Assembly (NCBI GenBank): GCA_943789005.1
Contig: CALSSL010000002.1
Location: 1-64,000 of the forward strand
Reading direction: 5' to 3'
Length of the DNA stretch: 64,000 nucleotides
Origin: an uncultured SAR86 cluster bacterium
GTDB lineage: Bacteria; Pseudomonadota; Gammaproteobacteria; Magnimaribacterales; D2472
This document shows positions 30,606-40,082 of this stretch, in pieces. The first letter of the stretch is position 1, and every line of letters begins with the position of its first letter. A program made the translations under genes and the position numbers. The notes below the pieces were generated by a model, which worked only from the letters and a program-made list of their open reading frames with translations, made no database searches and was not told where the DNA came from.

Positions 30606-31196
30606 ATGAAAAAATTATTTTTACTTGTTGGGCTTTTATCTCTACCAACTTTTGCTAGCGTTAGTGCAAATGTTAGTTTCGCATCAGATTATATCTGGAG
30701 AGGAATGACACAGACTGATGGACCAGCAATGTCAGGTGGTTTTGATTATGAAGCAGAGAGTGGATTCTATGCAGGTATCTGGGGTTCAAACGTTAATTTT
30801 AACGATGGCGCTGGAAGTGAATTAGATTATTACTTTGGTTATGGTTTTGAAGTTGGTGGAATTGGAGTTGATTTAGGTTACGTAGCTTTTGATTATCCTA
30901 AAAACAACACTGGTTTAGATTTTGAAGAAGTTGTATTGGGATTATCAATGGGAGATTTAGGTCTTACCTTTGCACTTGGCCAAGATGGAGCTCCTGATTA
31001 CACAGAAATCTCATATGCATTTGGAGCACTGGGTGTTTCATACGGTGAGTATGATGATTATGGTGATAACTTTGCTATTTCTTATGGGTTTACATGTGGT
31101 TCATATGACTGCGGTTTAGCTTACACAGATTTTTCAGATGATGGATACGGTGCTGACGAAGACGCATTTGTATTTTCAGTCTCTGCAAGTCTTTAA
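30606..31196 (+). CDS. torF: TorF family putative outer-membrane porin
   Basis: The product is 196 residues with a signal peptide (MKKLFLLVGLLSLPTFA). The mature protein begins VSFASDYIWRGMTQTDGPA, the family signature, and is built of short alternating beta-strands ending FSVSASL. The GGAG ribosome site precedes the ATG. It is the first gene of a sigma-54 transcript that continues into glnK 16 bases later, so the porin may give ammonium or another nitrogen source passage through the outer membrane; that substrate is an inference. Confidence 0.83.
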   Translation: MKKLFLLVGLLSLPTFASVSANVSFASDYIWRGMTQTDGPAMSGGFDYEAESGFYAGIWGSNVNFNDGAGSELDYYFGYGFEVGGIGVDLGYVAFDYPKNNTGLDFEEVVLGLSMGDLGLTFALGQDGAPDYTEISYAFGALGVSYGEYDDYGDNFAISYGFTCGSYDCGLAYTDFSDDGYGADEDAFVFSVSASL

Positions 31197-31550
<354 letters not shown>

Positions 31551-31560
31551 GGAGTATAAA

Positions 31561-32799
31561 ATGGAAGAACTTGCATTTGCTTTAGATACATTTTACGCAG
31601 TTATGGCTGGAGCATTAGTTATGTTTATGGCAGCTGGTTTTACAATGCTAGAAGCTGGACTGGTTCAGAAGAAAGATGTATCTGAAATTGTAACAAAAAA
31701 TATTGGGCTATATTCTATAGCTTGTATTATGTACTTAGCCTGCGGCTTTGTAATAATGTATCCAGGATCTTATATAATTGAAGGTGTACTGCCATCAATT
31801 TTAGGCACTAGTTCATTTGGTCTTTCGACAACATTACCTAATGAAGATATTGGGATGCCTTATGGAATGGATTATTCACAACAAGCTGATTTCTTTTTCC
31901 AAGTTGTTTTTGTTGCTACAGCAATGTCTATAGTATCAGGAGCGGTGGCTGGTAGAATGAAATTAATACCTTTCTATTTATTTGCCATTGTTTTAACAGC
32001 ACTTATATACCCTATCCAAGGAGCTTGGAACTGGGGCGGTGGTTTCTTAAGTGGCATGGGTTACTCTGACTATGCTGGATCTGGAACTGTTCACCTTTGT
32101 GGTGCAGCTGCAGCTTTAGCGGTAGTTACAGTTCTTGGACCAAGGAACGGTAAATATGCAGAAGATGGAACTTCTCTTCCAATGCCAGGATCAAATATAC
32201 CAATGGCAGCATTAGGTGTATGGATTCTTTGGTTAGGATGGTTTGGTTTCAACGGCGGATCAGAATTAATTGTTAGTAATGAATCTGCAGCTATTGCTGT
32301 AAGTCAGGTATTTATGAATACCAATATGGCTGCTTGTGGTGGTGTTGTTGCTGCAATATTAACTAGTTTAATTATGACAGGCAAAATGGATGTAACTATG
32401 GCAATGAATGGAGCTATAGCTGGTCTAGTAGCAATTACAGCAGGTCCAAGCGCACCATCAGGTGGTGAGGCTGTATTAATTGGTGCTATAGGTGGTGTTT
32501 TAGTTTACTTCTCTATCTTATTCTTTGATAAGACATTAAAACTTGACGATCCTGTTGGTGCTATTTCTGCTCACGGTGTTGTAGGTATTCTAGGAGTCAT
32601 GGTAGTACCATTTACATCTGATGCATCCTTTGGCCCACAATTAGTTGGTGTTTTAGCAATAGCAGGTTTTACCTTTATTGCAAGCTTTATAACAATCTCT
32701 GTTATTAACAGCTTCATGCCAATTAGAGCGACTGATGAAGAACAGTATGCTGGTTTAGATAGTTCTGAGATAGGAGTTGAAGCTTATCCAGAATTTTAA
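31561..32799 (+). CDS. amt: ammonium transporter (Amt), glnK-linked
   Basis: I chose the ATG at 31561 (MEELAFALDTF), ten bases after glnK and behind ATAAGGAG, over a longer frame that would overlap glnK. The product is 412 residues with eleven expected helices. The twin pore histidines are in TVHLCGAAAA and SAHGVVGILG, and WNWGGGFL is present. There is no signal peptide, unlike the second copy downstream, so it belongs to a different Amt subgroup. Confidence 0.93.
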   Translation: MEELAFALDTFYAVMAGALVMFMAAGFTMLEAGLVQKKDVSEIVTKNIGLYSIACIMYLACGFVIMYPGSYIIEGVLPSILGTSSFGLSTTLPNEDIGMPYGMDYSQQADFFFQVVFVATAMSIVSGAVAGRMKLIPFYLFAIVLTALIYPIQGAWNWGGGFLSGMGYSDYAGSGTVHLCGAAAALAVVTVLGPRNGKYAEDGTSLPMPGSNIPMAALGVWILWLGWFGFNGGSELIVSNESAAIAVSQVFMNTNMAACGGVVAAILTSLIMTGKMDVTMAMNGAIAGLVAITAGPSAPSGGEAVLIGAIGGVLVYFSILFFDKTLKLDDPVGAISAHGVVGILGVMVVPFTSDASFGPQLVGVLAIAGFTFIASFITISVINSFMPIRATDEEQYAGLDSSEIGVEAYPEF

Positions 32800-32859
32800 A
32801 TTTATAGGTTAGGTACCTTATCTCTCCCCTATATAACGAGCCTAACCTGTAATACATTA

Positions 32860-32890
32860 AAGAGCCACTATCCCCCTGGTGGCTCTTTTT
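32860..32890 (+). terminator. intrinsic terminator after amt
   Basis: AAGAGCCAC (32860-32868) pairs with GTGGCTCTT (32879-32887) followed by a run of T. A second, longer-range stem, AGGTTAGG (32806-32813) with CCTAACCT (32841-32848), sits just upstream. Confidence 0.88.
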
Positions 32891-32892
32891 TT

Positions 32893-32909
32893 TGCACTAA
32901 AAATTTGCA
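32893..32909 (+). promoter_or_regulatory. possible NtrC enhancer site
   Basis: TGCACTAAAAATTTGCA is a 17-base dyad whose left half and outer right half match the NtrC site form TGCACY-N5-GGTGCA in length and ends, though GGT is lost on the right. It lies about 60 bases upstream of the second sigma-54 promoter. A lone weak site, so tentative. Confidence 0.35.
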
Positions 32910-32965
32910 TTTATTTTAATTTTTTATGTACATGATCAATATTGATAGTTATATCAGTAATATAT

Positions 32966-32983
32966 TTGGCATATAAATTGCAT
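32966..32983 (+). promoter_or_regulatory. sigma-54 (RpoN) promoter for amtB2
   Basis: TTGGCATATAAATTGCAT has the -24 GG and -12 GC exactly ten bases apart and differs from the torF promoter at one base only (T for C in GGCAC). It is 34 bases before the amtB ATG. Confidence 0.85.
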
Positions 32984-33016
32984 CATATAAATATATATAT
33001 TTTTAAGGGAGATAGA

Positions 33017-34294
33017 ATGTTTAAATCGATTATGATTCTGTGTGGTCTTATGACTACTTCTGTTCATGCAAGTGAACTAAATTCTGGTGATACCGCATGG
33101 ATACTCACCTCCACTGCATTAGTTTTATTTATGACCTTACCTGGATTAGCTCTTTTCTATGGTGGTTTAGTTAGATCAAAGAATGTTCTATCTGTTTTAA
33201 TGCAATGTTTTGCTATCGCATGTCTAATTTCAGTTTGCTGGGTTGTTTATGGTTATAGTTTAGCATTTAAAGGAGATGGTCTATTTATTGGTGATTTAAG
33301 TGCAGTGTTTTTAAATGGTGTTGAGAGAGATTCTTTATCAGGGACTTTACCAGAATCTGTTTTCATAACTTTTCAAATGACTTTTGCAATAATAACCCCT
33401 GCTCTTGTTGTAGGTGCTTTTGCTGAAAGAATGAAATTTAAAGCAATGTGTGCTTTCTCAGTAGCGTGGTTTACATTTGTTTATCTTCCAGCCTGTCATA
33501 TGGTCTGGGGAGGTGGATACCTAGGATCACTGGGTGTGATTGATTTTGCTGGTGGATTGGTTGTTCATGCCACTTGTGGTGTAGGCGCTCTTGTTGCTGC
33601 AGTATATTTAGGTCAAAGAAATGGTTTTATGAAATCACCCATGCCTCCACATAATAGAACAATGGTCATGATTGGTGCATCCATGCTTTGGGTTGGATGG
33701 TTTGGTTTTAATGCTGGAAGTGCTGTTGCTGCAGATGGTTCTGCTGGTATGGCTATGCTTGTTACACATATCAGTGCATCTGTTGGTGCTTTGACATGGA
33801 TGGGAATCGAATGGATAAAATCAGGTAAAGCAACAATGATTGGTATAGCAACTGGTATGGTTGCTGGATTAGCAACAATTACACCTGCTTCAGGAACAGT
33901 TGGACCAGCAGGAGCGCTACTAATTGGATTGATGGCAGGGATAATATGTTTTTATGCAACTCAGGCTGTCAAATCATATTTCAAAATTGATGACTCTCTT
34001 GACGTATTTCCAGTCCATGGTGTTGGTGGAATTCTAGGAATCATAATGTTAGCAATTGTAGGAAATCCGGAAGGTTTCTTAGGATCTGGTGCTTCAGGCA
34101 TTTCAGAAGATGGAGTAATTGCACAATTATTAATTCAACTTCAGGGTGTATTTATAATTTGTGCATATACAGCTGTTGTAACTTACGTAATTCTAAAAGT
34201 CGTTAATGTATTTACAGAAATTCGTGTTACTGGTGAGCAAGAAGATATAGGACTTGATATGAGTGAACATAATGAACAAGGCTATAGTTTATAA
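33017..34294 (+). CDS. amtB: ammonium transporter AmtB (second copy, with signal peptide)
   Basis: The start is the ATG at 33017 behind AAGGGAG. A cleavable signal peptide (MFKSIMILCGLMTTSVHA) precedes NSGDTAWILTSTALVLFM, as in enterobacterial AmtB. The product is 425 residues with the twin histidines in VVHATCGVGAL and PVHGVGGILG. It is separated from the first amt by a terminator and has its own sigma-54 promoter, so the two carriers can be expressed separately. Its stop abuts the stop of the convergent acyltransferase gene. Confidence 0.95.
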   Translation: MFKSIMILCGLMTTSVHASELNSGDTAWILTSTALVLFMTLPGLALFYGGLVRSKNVLSVLMQCFAIACLISVCWVVYGYSLAFKGDGLFIGDLSAVFLNGVERDSLSGTLPESVFITFQMTFAIITPALVVGAFAERMKFKAMCAFSVAWFTFVYLPACHMVWGGGYLGSLGVIDFAGGLVVHATCGVGALVAAVYLGQRNGFMKSPMPPHNRTMVMIGASMLWVGWFGFNAGSAVAADGSAGMAMLVTHISASVGALTWMGIEWIKSGKATMIGIATGMVAGLATITPASGTVGPAGALLIGLMAGIICFYATQAVKSYFKIDDSLDVFPVHGVGGILGIIMLAIVGNPEGFLGSGASGISEDGVIAQLLIQLQGVFIICAYTAVVTYVILKVVNVFTEIRVTGEQEDIGLDMSEHNEQGYSL

Positions 34295-35398
34295 AATAGA
34301 ATTACTGTATTGATTTAAATAAAATGAATGCATATCATCTTGCATGGTATGCATTCTTTCTTTTAGATATTGCATAGCATTATCTACTTCTTCGTTAGAA
34401 AAACTATGATTGGGAATATCTTTTCCCTGAATCATGCATGCAGCTATATTTGTAGAGTGTATTCTATATGATGACTTAATCTCATTTGTTATTTGTGAAG
34501 CGATGTCGTCATAACTGTCTGATACAAATACCATCTTTTTACCAATCGAGAGATGTACATTCCCCTTCTGACCTTTAATGCCATCAGCAATACTTATGAG
34601 ATCTTCTCTAGGTTCTTTTTCATAAGAAGTGTTTATTGATGTCAAATATAGTTCTCTTGTTTTTAATAAATCATTGGGGTCTTTTTCATATGAAATAGAA
34701 ACTGGGACTACGTTAAGATCATTGAAGCATTTATCTATGCTTAATAATTTTCTCTTTGATAAATGTATCATTTTGAGAACAGTGGGGTCTGTATAGTCGA
34801 TTCCATCTTTCGATCTTCCCTGTTTCTGGGCTATCCATACTGATTCTGTTTTATTTAAAATAGAATTACAAATAAATTCAGAGGCAAGATTTAAACTTTT
34901 ATAAATATCTTTTTTTGATTTATCGCTTCTATCTATAATAAAGCTTTTGTTAAGACGCATTAAATCTGAGGCCCATTTCTCATTCATTAAATTATTTCCA
35001 ACTGCATTATTAGTTGTTTGGAAACCGTTTTGATGGAGTTTAAGATTTAATAATGCTGAATCTAAAGTTATGTCTCTATGATTAGATATAAAAAGATACC
35101 CTTTATTTTTGTCTAAGTTTTCAAGCCCAGAAACTGATAAGTTATCAATACTTTGAGAAACAACTTTAGAGACTATTGATTCAAAAAGATTCTGATATTC
35201 ATGAATTGAGGTAATGTTTTTTGTTTTATGCTTTAGATATAAGGAAATAATTTTTTCTTTAAAAGGGAGTAAAGACATTAAGCTATTATCAGCAGAATCT
35301 ATTAAAGCTCTGATAACATTAATATTTGAACAAAGACTTGATAGAACTTCCTCTACCTCGCTATCTTCGTAAGGTCTTATAGAGTCAAACTTATTCAC
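34289..35398 (-). CDS. 1-acyl-sn-glycerol-3-phosphate acyltransferase family protein
   Basis: The product is 369 residues. The acyltransferase box I is LFISNHRDITLDS (NHxxxxD), followed by FIIDRSDKSKKDI and VWIAQKQGRSKDGID, in the PlsC-fold order. It has extra N- and C-terminal parts compared with PlsC (about 240 residues). A role in phospholipid or related lipid acylation at the membrane is likely. It is divergent from the GDPD gene by 66 bases. Confidence 0.75.
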   Translation of the reverse strand: MNKFDSIRPYEDSEVEEVLSSLCSNINVIRALIDSADNSLMSLLPFKEKIISLYLKHKTKNITSIHEYQNLFESIVSKVVSQSIDNLSVSGLENLDKNKGYLFISNHRDITLDSALLNLKLHQNGFQTTNNAVGNNLMNEKWASDLMRLNKSFIIDRSDKSKKDIYKSLNLASEFICNSILNKTESVWIAQKQGRSKDGIDYTDPTVLKMIHLSKRKLLSIDKCFNDLNVVPVSISYEKDPNDLLKTRELYLTSINTSYEKEPREDLISIADGIKGQKGNVHLSIGKKMVFVSDSYDDIASQITNEIKSSYRIHSTNIAACMIQGKDIPNHSFSNEEVDNAMQYLKERMHTMQDDMHSFYLNQYSNSIL

Positions 35399-35464
35399 GA
35401 ATAGATAATTATTAAATTGTTAGTTTCTTATATTTTACATTATTAGTGTATACAATAACCAAAC

Positions 35465-36208
35465 ATGAAACCTTATCTGAACTACCAAGGTATAGCTGTG
35501 CTAGCTCATAGAGGTGGCTCAATTGAATCACTTGAAAATACCATTGAATCATTTCAGTACTCAAAATCTATTGGTTGTGAGTTTATTGAAACAGATGTTC
35601 AAGTATCATCAGATGGAATTCCTTATATTTTTCATGATGAAACACTTACGAGACTCTTAAATAGAAATGATGTATTCAGTTCTCTTCATTCAAGCGAAAT
35701 AGATAAACTTAAAATCTTTAAAGAGCATTCCATACCAAAGCTTGAAACTGTTCTAATAATGTTCCCTGACATGAAGTTTCAAATTGATGTAAAGACAGAT
35801 GAAGTGGCAATGCCAGCATTAGCAGTTATTCAAGAAAATAATGCTATGGATAGAGTCTGTATAGCAAGCTTTAATAGCAAACGATTAAGTTTAGTAAATA
35901 ATAATTATCCAGATATTTGTATATCAATGGGGCCATATGAGGTTGCTAAGATGCTTTTATCTAGTTTTGGTTTATATAAAAAAACAATCTTAGGTAACTG
36001 TCTTCAAATTCCTATTTATGAATATGGCATTAAACTGGTAACAAAAAGATTTGTAAAATTTATTCATAGCAAAGGTTTGAAAGTTTGTGTTTGGACAATT
36101 AACGATGAGAAAACTTTTAAATATTTAATAGATCTAGGGGTTGATGGAATTATTACTGACAAACCAAAGCTTTTGTTTGAAGTTCTAAATTCAGTCTCTA
36201 ATCAATAA
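35465..36208 (+). CDS. glycerophosphodiester phosphodiesterase family protein
   Basis: The product is 247 residues without signal peptide. The GDPD core is AHRGGSIESLENTIESF, EFIETDVQVSSDG and IFHDETLTRLLNR, and the end has VDGIITDKPKLL. It releases glycerol-3-phosphate from phosphodiesters in the cytosol, so it can recycle lipid phosphate. It ends inside the convergent 62-residue ORF (11-base overlap). Confidence 0.88.
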   Translation: MKPYLNYQGIAVLAHRGGSIESLENTIESFQYSKSIGCEFIETDVQVSSDGIPYIFHDETLTRLLNRNDVFSSLHSSEIDKLKIFKEHSIPKLETVLIMFPDMKFQIDVKTDEVAMPALAVIQENNAMDRVCIASFNSKRLSLVNNNYPDICISMGPYEVAKMLLSSFGLYKKTILGNCLQIPIYEYGIKLVTKRFVKFIHSKGLKVCVWTINDEKTFKYLIDLGVDGIITDKPKLLFEVLNSVSNQ

Positions 36209-36386
36209 ATTTAATAAGTACTCTTTTTGCTATTATATAAATAGGAATAATAATTGAGGTCGTTATAAGTATTTCAATTAAGGTCGAATAATCCATTAAG
36301 CTTCTTATAAAAGGAGCTAAGATAAAGCCAGATATTGCACCTAAAATACTATAAAAAATTATTGATTCTTTACTAAACAATTTCAT
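36198..36386 (-). CDS. small two-pass membrane protein, 62 aa
   Basis: Two hydrophobic segments (IIFYSILGAISGFILAPFI and LIEILITTSIIIPIYIIA) flank a short polar loop. The start overlaps the 3' end of the MFS gene by 14 bases, so it is probably translated from the same mRNA. Unknown function; it may be a partner of that transporter. Confidence 0.55.
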   Translation of the reverse strand: MKLFSKESIIFYSILGAISGFILAPFIRSLMDYSTLIEILITTSIIIPIYIIAKRVLIKFID

Positions 36387-37629
36387 TTTTTACTCTAGTA
36401 AGCAATAGTCCACCAATGATAAATAAAACTGCGATAGGAAGTAGAGCTATTCTTACATTTCCATATAAAGTTAAAAGAGTTCCAACCATCAGTGGTCCTA
36501 GTATCGCCCCTGCTCTCCCCATAACATTGTATAGCCCAAAAAATTCACCAGCTTTCTCTTTGGGTATAAGCTTTCCAAACATTCCTCTAGAGCTTCCTTG
36601 AATACCCCCTTGAACAAAACCAACCCAGGCAGCTAATAAATAAAACTCAAGTGCACTTGATAAGGTTGTACTGTAAATGATGATACAAATATATGAAGCA
36701 ATAGTGATATAAAGCACTAGCTTGTCTCCATACTTATTAGCTACATATCCCCACAAAAGTGTTGCAGGAAATGCTACAAACTGTACCAATATTAAAGCTT
36801 GGATAATTGAGCTAGTTTCTAAACCTAAGTTAAGTGCAAAAGTTGATGCTAGATATATGACGGTGTGAGCGCCATCAATGAACAAAAAAAATGCTATCAA
36901 GAACAAGAAAGCATTTTTATATTGATAAACTGATTTAAGTGTATTAAAAATATTTTTAAATGAAGAGATAAAAACGCTCATGGAATGCTGTTCTGTTTTA
37001 TTTTCTTTAAAGTTTAAAAACAATGGTATTAAAAATAAAAGCCACCAAATTGAAACCATTAGGAAAGACACTCTGATAGCCTCAGCCTGTGAAGCTAAAC
37101 CAAAAGAACTGGGATATATGCTCATTAAAGCATTCAATAAAAATAATGCCCCTCCTCCAAAATAACCCCATGCATAACCTTGATTTGAAATAATGGAAAA
37201 ATTATTAGGTGTAGTTATCTTTGTTAAAATTTTGTCATATGGGATTTGCGCAACACAAAAACAATAATTGGCAACTCCAAAAAAAATTAGTGCATAAAGC
37301 CAAGAACCAACATCAATAAAAAAAAGAGATCCGACAAAAAGAGCTCCAACTATAGTAAACATATTAAGTGCGCTTTTAGTTGATCTATTAATATCTGTGT
37401 ATGCACCAATAACTGGACCAGAAAGCAATATTAAGGAATTACATATAACTAATGTCCAATTTAAATAGATTGATGCTTCAACTTTAGGCATCGTAGACGC
37501 CCAAAATTCAAGATAGAAAATTGGAAAAAATGCTGCAACCACAGTTGTAGCAAAGGCTGAATTACCAGCATCATAGGCAATCCATGACTTAACCGTTTTT
37601 GTAAAAGTTTTTTGCGAAGAGATATCCAA
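36373..37629 (-). CDS. MFS transporter, UMF1/Atg22-like
   Basis: The product is 418 residues with about twelve hydrophobic segments. The N-terminal SWIAYDAGNSAFATTVVAAFFPIFY is the signature of the UMF1 (vacuole effluxer Atg22-like) group. ANKYGDKLVLYI and GGIQGSSRGMFGKLIPKEKAGEFFG are typical MFS loops. Substrates of bacterial members are unknown; amino-acid export is suggested for the fungal relative. Confidence 0.85.
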   Translation of the reverse strand: MDISSQKTFTKTVKSWIAYDAGNSAFATTVVAAFFPIFYLEFWASTMPKVEASIYLNWTLVICNSLILLSGPVIGAYTDINRSTKSALNMFTIVGALFVGSLFFIDVGSWLYALIFFGVANYCFCVAQIPYDKILTKITTPNNFSIISNQGYAWGYFGGGALFLLNALMSIYPSSFGLASQAEAIRVSFLMVSIWWLLFLIPLFLNFKENKTEQHSMSVFISSFKNIFNTLKSVYQYKNAFLFLIAFFLFIDGAHTVIYLASTFALNLGLETSSIIQALILVQFVAFPATLLWGYVANKYGDKLVLYITIASYICIIIYSTTLSSALEFYLLAAWVGFVQGGIQGSSRGMFGKLIPKEKAGEFFGLYNVMGRAGAILGPLMVGTLLTLYGNVRIALLPIAVLFIIGGLLLTRVKNEIV

Positions 37630-37684
37630 GTTAGCTCACTATAAATTTATAGTTTTATTTTATATGGAATAATATTAAATAACC

Positions 37685-37712
37685 TTGTAAATGAGCATAT
37701 TTTTGATATATT
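37685..37712 (+). promoter_or_regulatory. sigma-70-type promoter for the 32-aa membrane peptide
   Basis: TTGTAA (37685-37690), 16 bases, then TATATT (37707-37712). It ends 21 bases before the small ORF start and is followed by a strong Shine-Dalgarno. Confidence 0.5.
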
Positions 37713-37733
37713 TTTTAGAGGGAGGAGAAAATC

Positions 37734-37832
37734 ATGAGTGATAGTCAAACTATTAAGCTTGGTGGATACTTTGTAATAGGTATTGGTTCTATAGTATTTT
37801 TATTGGGACTTGGTGCTTATCTCTTTTATTAG
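37734..37832 (+). CDS. single-pass membrane micropeptide, 32 aa
   Basis: This 32-codon ORF has a polar start (MSDSQTIKLGG) and one hydrophobic helix (YFVIGIGSIVFLLGLGAYLFY) with Gly spaced along one face. It has a near-consensus promoter and GGGAGGAG eight bases before the ATG, unusually strong signals for this AT-rich DNA. The stop shares TTAG with the convergent HIT gene. No family is recognised. Confidence 0.6.
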   Translation: MSDSQTIKLGGYFVIGIGSIVFLLGLGAYLFY

Positions 37833-38170
37833 CCTGGGGGCCAATTAAGAGATCTGCCGGATAAAAGGTGCAAATGCAGGTGAAATACACTTTGACCTGC
37901 TTTAGCTCCATTATTAATAACAATCCTAAAAGTATTATCTAGATTTAATAAATCTGCTACCTTTCCAGCCACTAGCATCAAATGACCTAATGTCTCTTTA
38001 TCTTCTTCCGTGCCATCAGAAAGTTTTGGAATAACTTTTTTTGGAATAATTAATAGATGAGTAGGAGCCTGTGGTTGTATATCTTTTATAACAATCGAAA
38101 GCTCATCCTCATAGATAATATCTGCGGGAATTTCTCTATTAATAATCTTTTCAAATAAAGTTAAAGACAT
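37829..38170 (-). CDS. hinT: HIT family nucleotide-binding protein (HinT-like)
   Basis: The product is 113 residues with N-terminal LFEKIINREIPADIIYED, NNGAKAGQSV and the histidine triad FHLHLHLLSGR. It hydrolyses AMP-linked phosphoramidates such as adenylated lysine. It is followed by no terminator; the convergent micropeptide overlaps its stop. Confidence 0.95.
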   Translation of the reverse strand: MSLTLFEKIINREIPADIIYEDELSIVIKDIQPQAPTHLLIIPKKVIPKLSDGTEEDKETLGHLMLVAGKVADLLNLDNTFRIVINNGAKAGQSVFHLHLHLLSGRSLNWPPG

Positions 38171-38179
38171 TAATAAGAA

Positions 38180-38365
38180 TTAAAATGCTCTAAAAAATCT
38201 GTAGCCAATATAAAAAATGGCAGCAGTCATAAGGATTGCTAGAAGAATAATAAATAAATCTCTTAATGTTTGTAAAAACCTGCCTTGCTGTTTAGCTTTT
38301 ACTAGCTGAATTAATAAATAAACTAAAGCTATAGTGCTTACAACTAATATAAAAATACTTAACAT
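38180..38365 (-). CDS. small two-pass membrane protein, 61 aa
   Basis: Two hydrophobic helices (IFILVVSTIALVYLLIQLV and LFIILLAILMTAAIFYIGY) are joined by a basic loop (KAKQQGRFLQTLR). It lies four bases after dedA and nine before the HIT gene, so the three form an operon. Unknown family. Confidence 0.6.
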   Translation of the reverse strand: MLSIFILVVSTIALVYLLIQLVKAKQQGRFLQTLRDLFIILLAILMTAAIFYIGYRFFRAF

Positions 38366-38369
38366 AATA

Positions 38370-38873
38370 TTATCCTAGTACTGAACCTACTCCTGTTACT
38401 AAAAAACCCAATGCTAAGCCCCAACAAATACAAGCAATAACATCAGCCAAATAAAATCTTACAATCTTTAGATCAGAAATACCAAGTAAAAATGGAACTA
38501 TAGGTCTTATAGCTGGAATAAATCTTCCTAAAATTACAGTATAGGACCCAGTTTTATCTAAAAATTTTTGAGCTCTAGCTATCGTTTTTTTTCTTTTAGC
38601 TACAACCTTTGTGGACATAATCTGAGGGCCTATGGTTTTCCCAAACATAAATCCAAACATATCACCCGCATGCGCTCCAATAATCGCAACAGGAACAATA
38701 GCAGTTATTGGCATTAAATCTGTATTGTAAATAAGGATACAGATTGAAAAAAGAATTGCGCTTGATACTATTACGCCAGATAGAATAAACGACTCAAGAA
38801 AAGCAAAGAATAAAACAAATATCCATGCATATTCAGCATTAGCATTTAAATAGATTTCTATTTTTTCAAACAT
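38370..38873 (-). CDS. DedA family membrane protein
   Basis: The product is 167 residues. DedA motifs are FLESFILSGVIVSSA, IGAHAGDMFGFMFGKTIG and GSYTVILGRFIPAIRPIVPFLLGIS. The family (SNARE-associated/DedA) includes undecaprenyl-phosphate and lipid flippases of the inner membrane. It leads an operon with the 61-residue protein and hinT. Confidence 0.9.
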   Translation of the reverse strand: MFEKIEIYLNANAEYAWIFVLFFAFLESFILSGVIVSSAILFSICILIYNTDLMPITAIVPVAIIGAHAGDMFGFMFGKTIGPQIMSTKVVAKRKKTIARAQKFLDKTGSYTVILGRFIPAIRPIVPFLLGISDLKIVRFYLADVIACICWGLALGFLVTGVGSVLG

Positions 38874-38960
38874 ACGTTATTCAATTATTATCAAAGTATG
38901 TATTTTACTTTATTTAATAAGATACCTTATAGTTTACATACATATTTTTGGAAAACATAA

Positions 38961-40082
38961 ATGATAAACGAATTCATAATCAATGTACCTGATGAACAAA
39001 TTTCTGATTTGCATAACAGAATAAAGCATACGAGATGGCCAGATGAAATAAATGATCAATACTGGTCTCATGGAACAAAAATGTCATTTCTTAAAGACCT
39101 CTCAAAATACTGGGTAGATGAGTTTAATTGGAAAGATCAAGAAAAAAAGATTAACGATATAGGCAGTTTTAAATTTAAAACAAACTCAGGTTTGAGTATT
39201 CATTTCTTACATGCTAAATCTAATCATAAAGACGCAGTGCCTCTTGTAATGACGCATGGCTGGCCTGGCAGTATCCAAGAATTCATTAAAATTATTCCAA
39301 TAATACAAAAGGAATCTAAAATTCCAGTAGATATAATTTGTCCCTCACTGCCAGGGTTTGGCTTTTCTGATAAACCAAAATCAACTGGTATGAATTCTAA
39401 AGAAATTGCAAAATTACAACATGAGTTAGTGATGGCGCTAGGATATAAAAAGTATGTAGTTCAAGGAGGAGATTGGGGAGCTACAGTGAGTAAATGGATG
39501 GCTGAGCTATTTCCTGACCATTGTGTTGGAATCCATTTAAACCTTGTAATAGCCTTCCCTCCTGAAGGTGAAAATCCAATGGATGGAGTAACGGATCATG
39601 AATTAGCTATGTTAGAAAATTATAATAAATATAAAGAAAATGGTTTTGGGTATTATGAAATTCAGAAAACAAAGCCACAAACTATAGGCTATGGTTTAAA
39701 TGACTCTCCAGTTGGTCTAGCAGCATGGATTTCTGAAAAATTCTATGGGTGGTTTGAAGGAAATGATAACAATCTTGTTGTTACTAATGATGAGGTCTTA
39801 AGTATTATTTCTTTATACTGGTTCACTGAATCAATAACATCGTCTGCTAGGCTTTATAAAGAGAATGGAGATTTTGGGTTTTCTTTTAATTCAATAAAGC
39901 AACCTATGGGTGGAGCAATATTTAAAAAAGATATAATGCTGCCCCCCAAAGTATGGGCGGAAAATATTTATAACATAGTGCAGTGGAATGAGTATGATGG
40001 TGGGCATTTCGCTGCACTGGAAAAGCCAATGCAGCTCGCAAGGGATATTAATTTATTTATTCAAAAATTAAATTTAGATTAG
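38961..40082 (+). CDS. epoxide hydrolase (EHN-domain alpha/beta hydrolase)
   Basis: The product is 373 residues. The N-terminal EHN domain (FIINVPDEQISDLHNRIKHTRWPDE) is followed by the HGWPGS oxyanion motif, the nucleophile Asp in QGGDWGATVSKW and the His in GGHFAALEKP. It opens epoxides to diols in the cytosol; substrate unknown. The TTAG stop overlap joins it to the porin gene. Confidence 0.88.
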   Translation: MINEFIINVPDEQISDLHNRIKHTRWPDEINDQYWSHGTKMSFLKDLSKYWVDEFNWKDQEKKINDIGSFKFKTNSGLSIHFLHAKSNHKDAVPLVMTHGWPGSIQEFIKIIPIIQKESKIPVDIICPSLPGFGFSDKPKSTGMNSKEIAKLQHELVMALGYKKYVVQGGDWGATVSKWMAELFPDHCVGIHLNLVIAFPPEGENPMDGVTDHELAMLENYNKYKENGFGYYEIQKTKPQTIGYGLNDSPVGLAAWISEKFYGWFEGNDNNLVVTNDEVLSIISLYWFTESITSSARLYKENGDFGFSFNSIKQPMGGAIFKKDIMLPPKVWAENIYNIVQWNEYDGGHFAALEKPMQLARDINLFIQKLNLD

